Assembly: GCF_006149005.1 (NCBI RefSeq) | Contig: NZ_VBSL01000005.1 | Span: 558,338 to 622,337, forward strand | Reading direction: 5' to 3' | Source of the DNA: Larkinella sp. C7 | Lineage (GTDB): Bacteria > Bacteroidota > Bacteroidia > Cytophagales > Spirosomataceae | DNA: 64,000 bases | Part shown: piece by piece, positions 60,673-64,000 of the stretch | Layout: each line of letters starts with the position of its first letter | Numbering within the stretch: position 1 is the stretch's first letter | Translations under genes and position numbers: made by a program | Notes under the pieces: model-generated | Database searches by the model: none | What the model saw: only the letters and a program-made list of their open reading frames with translations | What the model was told of the DNA's origin: nothing

Positions 60673-62265
60673 ATGAGTTCTACACCAACCAACTACTGGA
60701 ATAGTCCGTCTGCGGAGGAACAGCTTGTCCTGATGCAGGCCATCCTGGATGCCTCACAAAATGTTATGGCGTATTGCGTCCCCATGCGCAACGAAGAAGC
60801 CCAAATCGTTGATTTTTCGTATCGGATTGCCAACCAGCGTCTCGCTCAGTTGTTGGGTATCGAACGGAGCCAGATCGTGGAAAAGCCCTTGATGCACTGG
60901 TTTCCGAACGCAAAGGAACTGGGCTTATTTCAACAGTATGTCGACGCAATTGAAACGAAAGAGCCTAGAATTGTTGAATTCCCGTATGGAAACCAGGCTT
61001 GTGACGGTTGTTTCCTCATCACCGCGACCCCATTGCAGGAAGGCATCGTGCTTTCATTCGTGGATATTACCGACCAGAAGCGGGCGAGAGTGGCCCAGCA
61101 GGAACAGGCTGAGCTCTTGCAGGCAACGCTGGACGCATCGTTGAATAGTACCATCGCCATGCGGGCGATCCGGGACGAATCCGGGCAGATCATCGACTTT
61201 CTGATGCAAACCGCCAACCGGGCTGTCGAGCGGGATCTATTTTTGCCGCCCGAGAAAATTGCCGGACACCGGCTGCTGGAGGTATTCCCCGGCAACATCG
61301 AATCCGGTCTGTTCGGATTCTATCAACGGGTGGCTGAAACGGGCCAAACCGATCAAACGACGCAGTATTACATCGACGCAAACGGGTTGGAAGCCTGGTT
61401 CACGGTGGCCGCCGTCCGGCAGAGCACCGACCAGATTGTGATCACGTTTATGAACATTACGGAGAGCAAATTGCAGGAACTGCGGTTGAAAAAGTCCAAC
61501 GAGGATTTGGTGCGATCCAACGAATTGCTCGAGCAGTTTGCCTACGGGGCCAGCCACGATTTGCAGGAACCTTTACGAAAAATTCAGGCGTTCGGCGATC
61601 TGCTTCTCGATCAGTATGGCAGCCAGTTAGGCGATGGCACCACGGTTTTGCAGCGGATGCAGTCAGCCGCCAGCCGGATGTCAGGGCTGATTCAGGATTT
61701 GCTGACGTATTCCCGGCTATCTACTCAGAAACCCGCTCCGGTTGCGGTATCACTCAATCCGTTGATCAACGACGTGCTGTCGGATCTGGAACTGATGATT
61801 CAGGATAAAAACGCCGTCGTTGAAGTCGCCCCCCTGCCGACCATCCGGGGAAGTGTTAGCCAGTTGCGGCAACTGTTTCAGAACCTGCTCATCAACGCCC
61901 TGAAATTCTCGTTCCCGAACACCCCCCCACACGTTCAAATTTCGTTTCGGGAAGTGCGACTGGGTGACTTACCAGCGGGTTTGACCTTTCCTATTTTGCC
62001 CGTCGCACTGAAACCGCTTCAAAAGTCGATCCGGTTTTATGAAATCAGCGTTCAGGACAACGGGATTGGTTTTAAAACTGAATACCGCCACCAGATATTT
62101 AAAGCATTCCAACGTTTGCACAGCCAGAACAGCCAGTATGCCGGAACGGGCCTGGGATTGGCGATTGTAAAAAAAGTGGTCGAAAACCACTTTGGAGCCA
62201 TCCTGGCAGAAAGCCGGGAAGGCCAGGGGGCGGTTTTCCGGATTTTCTTACCGACAGGTGTCTAA
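60673..62265 (+). CDS. PAS-type histidine kinase
   Basis: A 530-residue soluble kinase without membrane helices. Two PAS domains (about 20-135: QAILDASQNVMAYCVPMRNEEAQIVDFSYRIAN; and 150-265: ATLDASLNSTIAMRAIRDESGQIIDF) are followed by a short coil. HisKA has phospho-acceptor H295 (YGASHDLQEPLRKIQAF). HATPase_c has the N-box QNLLINALKFSF, G1 VQDNGIGFK and G2 YAGTGLGLAIVKKV. The H-box and the region around it are near-identical to the kinase in the kai operon, placing both in one PAS-kinase subfamily. No response regulator is adjacent. Nested palindrome copy 2 follows its stop. Confidence 0.92.
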   Translation: MSSTPTNYWNSPSAEEQLVLMQAILDASQNVMAYCVPMRNEEAQIVDFSYRIANQRLAQLLGIERSQIVEKPLMHWFPNAKELGLFQQYVDAIETKEPRIVEFPYGNQACDGCFLITATPLQEGIVLSFVDITDQKRARVAQQEQAELLQATLDASLNSTIAMRAIRDESGQIIDFLMQTANRAVERDLFLPPEKIAGHRLLEVFPGNIESGLFGFYQRVAETGQTDQTTQYYIDANGLEAWFTVAAVRQSTDQIVITFMNITESKLQELRLKKSNEDLVRSNELLEQFAYGASHDLQEPLRKIQAFGDLLLDQYGSQLGDGTTVLQRMQSAASRMSGLIQDLLTYSRLSTQKPAPVAVSLNPLINDVLSDLELMIQDKNAVVEVAPLPTIRGSVSQLRQLFQNLLINALKFSFPNTPPHVQISFREVRLGDLPAGLTFPILPVALKPLQKSIRFYEISVQDNGIGFKTEYRHQIFKAFQRLHSQNSQYAGTGLGLAIVKKVVENHFGAILAESREGQGAVFRIFLPTGV

Positions 62266-62292
62266 TCCTGCTCCCAATCGCTCATAAGAATG

Positions 62293-62473
62293 GCCCCGCC
62301 AGGGGCTTAACAGCGAAGCGTCGGTAGCTAAAGAGAATGACCCGATTTTTTTGCGTGCCATCAGGTACGCAACAGCCCTGTCTCTGCCTGTTGTTAGGTA
62401 CCTGACGGCACCTTGAAGATACAATCGCCTGATCGATCTACCGACGCTTCGCTGTTAAGCCCCTAATAGGGCT
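62293..62473. repeat. Nested double-palindrome element, copy 2
   Basis: Outer arms 62302-62327 and 62438-62463 are perfectly complementary over 26 bp (contain CTTAACAGCGAAGCGTCGGT). Each end carries a further small palindrome (GCCCC-GCCA-GGGGC at 62293-62306, and AGCCCTATTAGGGGC-type at 62459-62473). Inner arms GTGCCATCAGGTAC (62355-62368) and GTACCTGACGGCAC (62398-62411) match at 13 of 14. The total length of 181 is close to the 177 of copy 1 at 18334-18510. The sequences between the arms are unrelated to copy 1. Confidence 0.85.
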
Positions 62474-62521
62474 GAATTCTATGCTTTTGCGCATTCTCTG
62501 TATAAAACCTTAAAGGTTGGG

Positions 62522-62573
62522 GTTTTACCAACGAAAAAAGGGACGCGAGCGTCCCTTTTTTCGTTGGTAAAAC
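62522..62573. terminator. Perfect 25-bp bidirectional terminator
   Basis: Arms 62522-62546 and 62549-62573 are exact complements around a 2-base loop (GTTTTACCAACGAAAAAAGG... and its mirror), with A6 and T6 runs next to a GGGACGC stem. It lies between the convergent kinase and transglycosylase genes and can end transcripts from either side. Confidence 0.85.
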
Positions 62574-62583
62574 ATTTCGGTTA

Positions 62584-63666
62584 CTATACCCAGTCCCAAT
62601 CGAAAAGGGGTTGCATTTTGCGTTTGGCGGCCAGGAAAACCTGCCACAGCCGCGTCCGGCGGAACCGCAACACCCGCAGACCCAGCAATCCGGCCATCGC
62701 CGTCGGGGTTTGGGCGGCAGAAGCCGTCATCGACGTGGAACCGGCATCCGAAGCACCGCTGGTGTCTTCCGATTCACCGATGATTTGCGCGAGGGCTTCT
62801 TCCAGCAGATTCCGGCTGCGTGGCCCCCAGGTAGGCTCGGGTTCGAGACCCGGTTCGCCGGAGGCATGGATAATGGGTTCAACACCCGGCTGGAAACGCT
62901 CGCCCGGTAAAGGCCGGGTCAGGTCGGCCAGCACGGCGGGGCTCAGCATATCGCTGTACATCCTGGGGCGGGTCAGCAACTCTTTATAGGCCAACACACG
63001 ATACAGATACGTACTGGTTTCGCGGTGGAGCCGCAGGTTGTAATAACTCCGGATGCCCTGCTGGTCGATACGGTTTTGAACGTGGGTAACGCCACTGTTG
63101 TAAGCGGCAGCCACCAGCGTCCAGGAACCCAATTCGCGGTGCAACTCACGCAGGTACCGGCAGGCGGCCACGGTCGACTTATAAAGATCCCTCCGTTCGT
63201 CGAGTCCATGTCTGACAATCAGACCATTGTCGCGGGCGGTTTGGGGCATCAGCTGCCAGTATCCACCAGCGCCCTTGGGGGATGTGCTGGTGCCCGACAA
63301 GTCGCTTTCAACCAATGGCAAGTACTTAAAGTCTTTGGGAATGTTGTACTTGGCCAGAATGGGTTCGATAACCGGAAAAAACTTTACCGCTCGTTTCCGA
63401 AGCCGGAGCAGATAATCCCGATGACGGGATTGTTTGAGCAAAACCGTTACCCAACGTCTGGTAACGTTGGATTGCCGAAGGGGAACAAACTCCCCGCAAA
63501 ATTGTACGGGTTGTAAACTTTGGATCGTTTCGGTTCCCGGCAACCTTACACTAACGGTGCCATTGGAATGGGACGTAAACTCTCTTGAATGTACGTCCAA
63601 AGGTGCCGACAAACCGATGGTTTTAAGCGTCGACAGCATCAGAATAATACTTGCTTCTTTTATCAA
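62584..63666 (-). CDS. Lytic transglycosylase, MltD-like (no LysM)
   Basis: A 360-residue exported peptidoglycan lyase. The N-terminus (MIKEASIILMLSTLKTIGLS) is a likely signal. The SLT/GH23 domain spans about 100-250: catalytic E120 in FKYLPLVESDLSG, then GAGGYWQLMPQTARDNGL, ERRDLYKSTVAACRYLRELHRELGSW and LVAAAYNSGVTHVQNRID. No LysM repeat follows. The C-terminal 110 residues are Pro/Gly/Ala-rich and end in a basic RRTRLWQVFLAAKRKM stretch. The missing LysM domain and the presence of a basic tail distinguish it from E. coli MltD. It is transcribed leftwards, ending at the bidirectional terminator. Confidence 0.9.
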   Translation of the reverse strand: MIKEASIILMLSTLKTIGLSAPLDVHSREFTSHSNGTVSVRLPGTETIQSLQPVQFCGEFVPLRQSNVTRRWVTVLLKQSRHRDYLLRLRKRAVKFFPVIEPILAKYNIPKDFKYLPLVESDLSGTSTSPKGAGGYWQLMPQTARDNGLIVRHGLDERRDLYKSTVAACRYLRELHRELGSWTLVAAAYNSGVTHVQNRIDQQGIRSYYNLRLHRETSTYLYRVLAYKELLTRPRMYSDMLSPAVLADLTRPLPGERFQPGVEPIIHASGEPGLEPEPTWGPRSRNLLEEALAQIIGESEDTSGASDAGSTSMTASAAQTPTAMAGLLGLRVLRFRRTRLWQVFLAAKRKMQPLFDWDWV

Positions 63667-63812
63667 AACAGACTTAGTTGTTGTTTACGTCAACACGACG
63701 GTCACGGTTTAATAAAAAGTCATTCATACGAAGCTAGTTGATTTTCTGGACTTTACCAAATTCAGGTCTGTATAAATTACTAAACGGCAATCCTACTAAC
63801 GCCATAGAATAC

Positions 63813-64000
63813 TCAGAGAATACGGCCGAGCAGGGCGGCCACAATCCGGATTTTGGTGTAATCGTAGCGCCCCTGCAACGCGTCATACACGGGCTTTAAC
63901 GCGTTGTTTTCCACGCCCACCCGGGCAATGGCCCGCTCAATCTCAAGGCGGTCGGCGGTGTCGACCAAACCGGCCAGATCAACCTCATATCCGTTGCCGG
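63813..64000 (-). CDS. C-terminal fragment of an unidentified protein (cut by window end)
   Basis: An open minus-strand frame runs from the window edge to the TGA at 63813-63815. The visible 61 residues read ...GYEVDLAGLVDTADRLEIERAIARVG... and end KIRIVAALLGRIL. They look helical and soluble, with no motif that I recognise. The codon usage and GC content match neighbouring genes, so it is probably real. The start is outside the window. Confidence 0.5.
   Translation of the reverse strand, partial: GNGYEVDLAGLVDTADRLEIERAIARVGVENNALKPVYDALQGRYDYTKIRIVAALLGRIL

Noticed and set aside
1-64000. tRNA, rRNA or tmRNA genes
   Set aside because: No cloverleaf with TTCGA-type arms or conserved rRNA block was noticed in the gaps. 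A tRNAscan/Infernal run would settle it.

Overview
The window looks like chromosomal DNA of a bacterium in phylum Bacteroidota, most likely order Cytophagales (Spirosoma/Larkinella-like). The signs are Bacteroidota-type -7 promoter words (TAnnTTTG), TonB receptors with an N-terminal carboxypeptidase-like domain, a GSCFA protein, the rpsF-rpsR-rplI operon, and abundant palindromic intergenic DNA. No rRNA, tRNA, CRISPR array, phage or complete insertion sequence was seen. Taxonomy is inferred from gene style, not from a marker comparison.

1-17 kb is mostly housekeeping: the end of a HyfB/NuoL-like proton-pumping subunit, an NTP pyrophosphohydrolase, a MarC-type membrane protein, a class V aminotransferase, AroQ, XerD, a methyltransferase, a SixA-like phosphatase, RF3, peptidase T, an unusually long D-Ala-D-Ala ligase, NifU-like and Mrp/ApbC Fe-S carriers, a GSCFA protein and the S6-S18-L9 operon. 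17-26 kb is mixed: a YggS-type PLP protein, DUF423, a one-haem cytochrome c, an ethanolamine-type permease, a pair of membrane/coiled-coil proteins, a double NIPSNAP protein, an alpha-E protein and a small outer-membrane protein.

26-45 kb joins alpha-glucan synthesis to signalling. GlgB and maltokinase lie on one side and GlgE on the other. Between them are an orphan CheB, a decayed CheB-CheR-PAS-kinase fusion, a receiver protein and a LytTR-receiver protein. GlgE is the last gene of a tightly packed minus-strand array kaiC-kaiB-kaiB-histidine kinase-response regulator-glgE. This suggests that a KaiBC-type timing or stress module is co-transcribed with maltose-1-phosphate-dependent glucan synthesis, and it is the most interesting arrangement in the window.

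45-59.6 kb is a long one-directional envelope/transport array: DUF3179, three paralogous AhpD-like proteins (one lacking the first cysteine of CxxC), an MFS transporter, two TonB receptors, a PAP2/vanadium-haloperoxidase-like lipoprotein, two putative outer-membrane proteins and a small membrane-anchored protein. 59.6-64 kb holds a Gly/Met-rich secreted protein, a PAS histidine kinase, a MltD-like lytic transglycosylase and the end of an unidentified gene.

Non-coding DNA is notable. Two copies of a nested double palindrome of about 180 bp (18.3 and 62.3 kb) share their inverted arms but not their loops. A 34-bp inverted repeat at 48.1 kb runs into the end of the MFS gene. Several gene ends carry long, near-perfect hairpins built from simple, word-like sequence.
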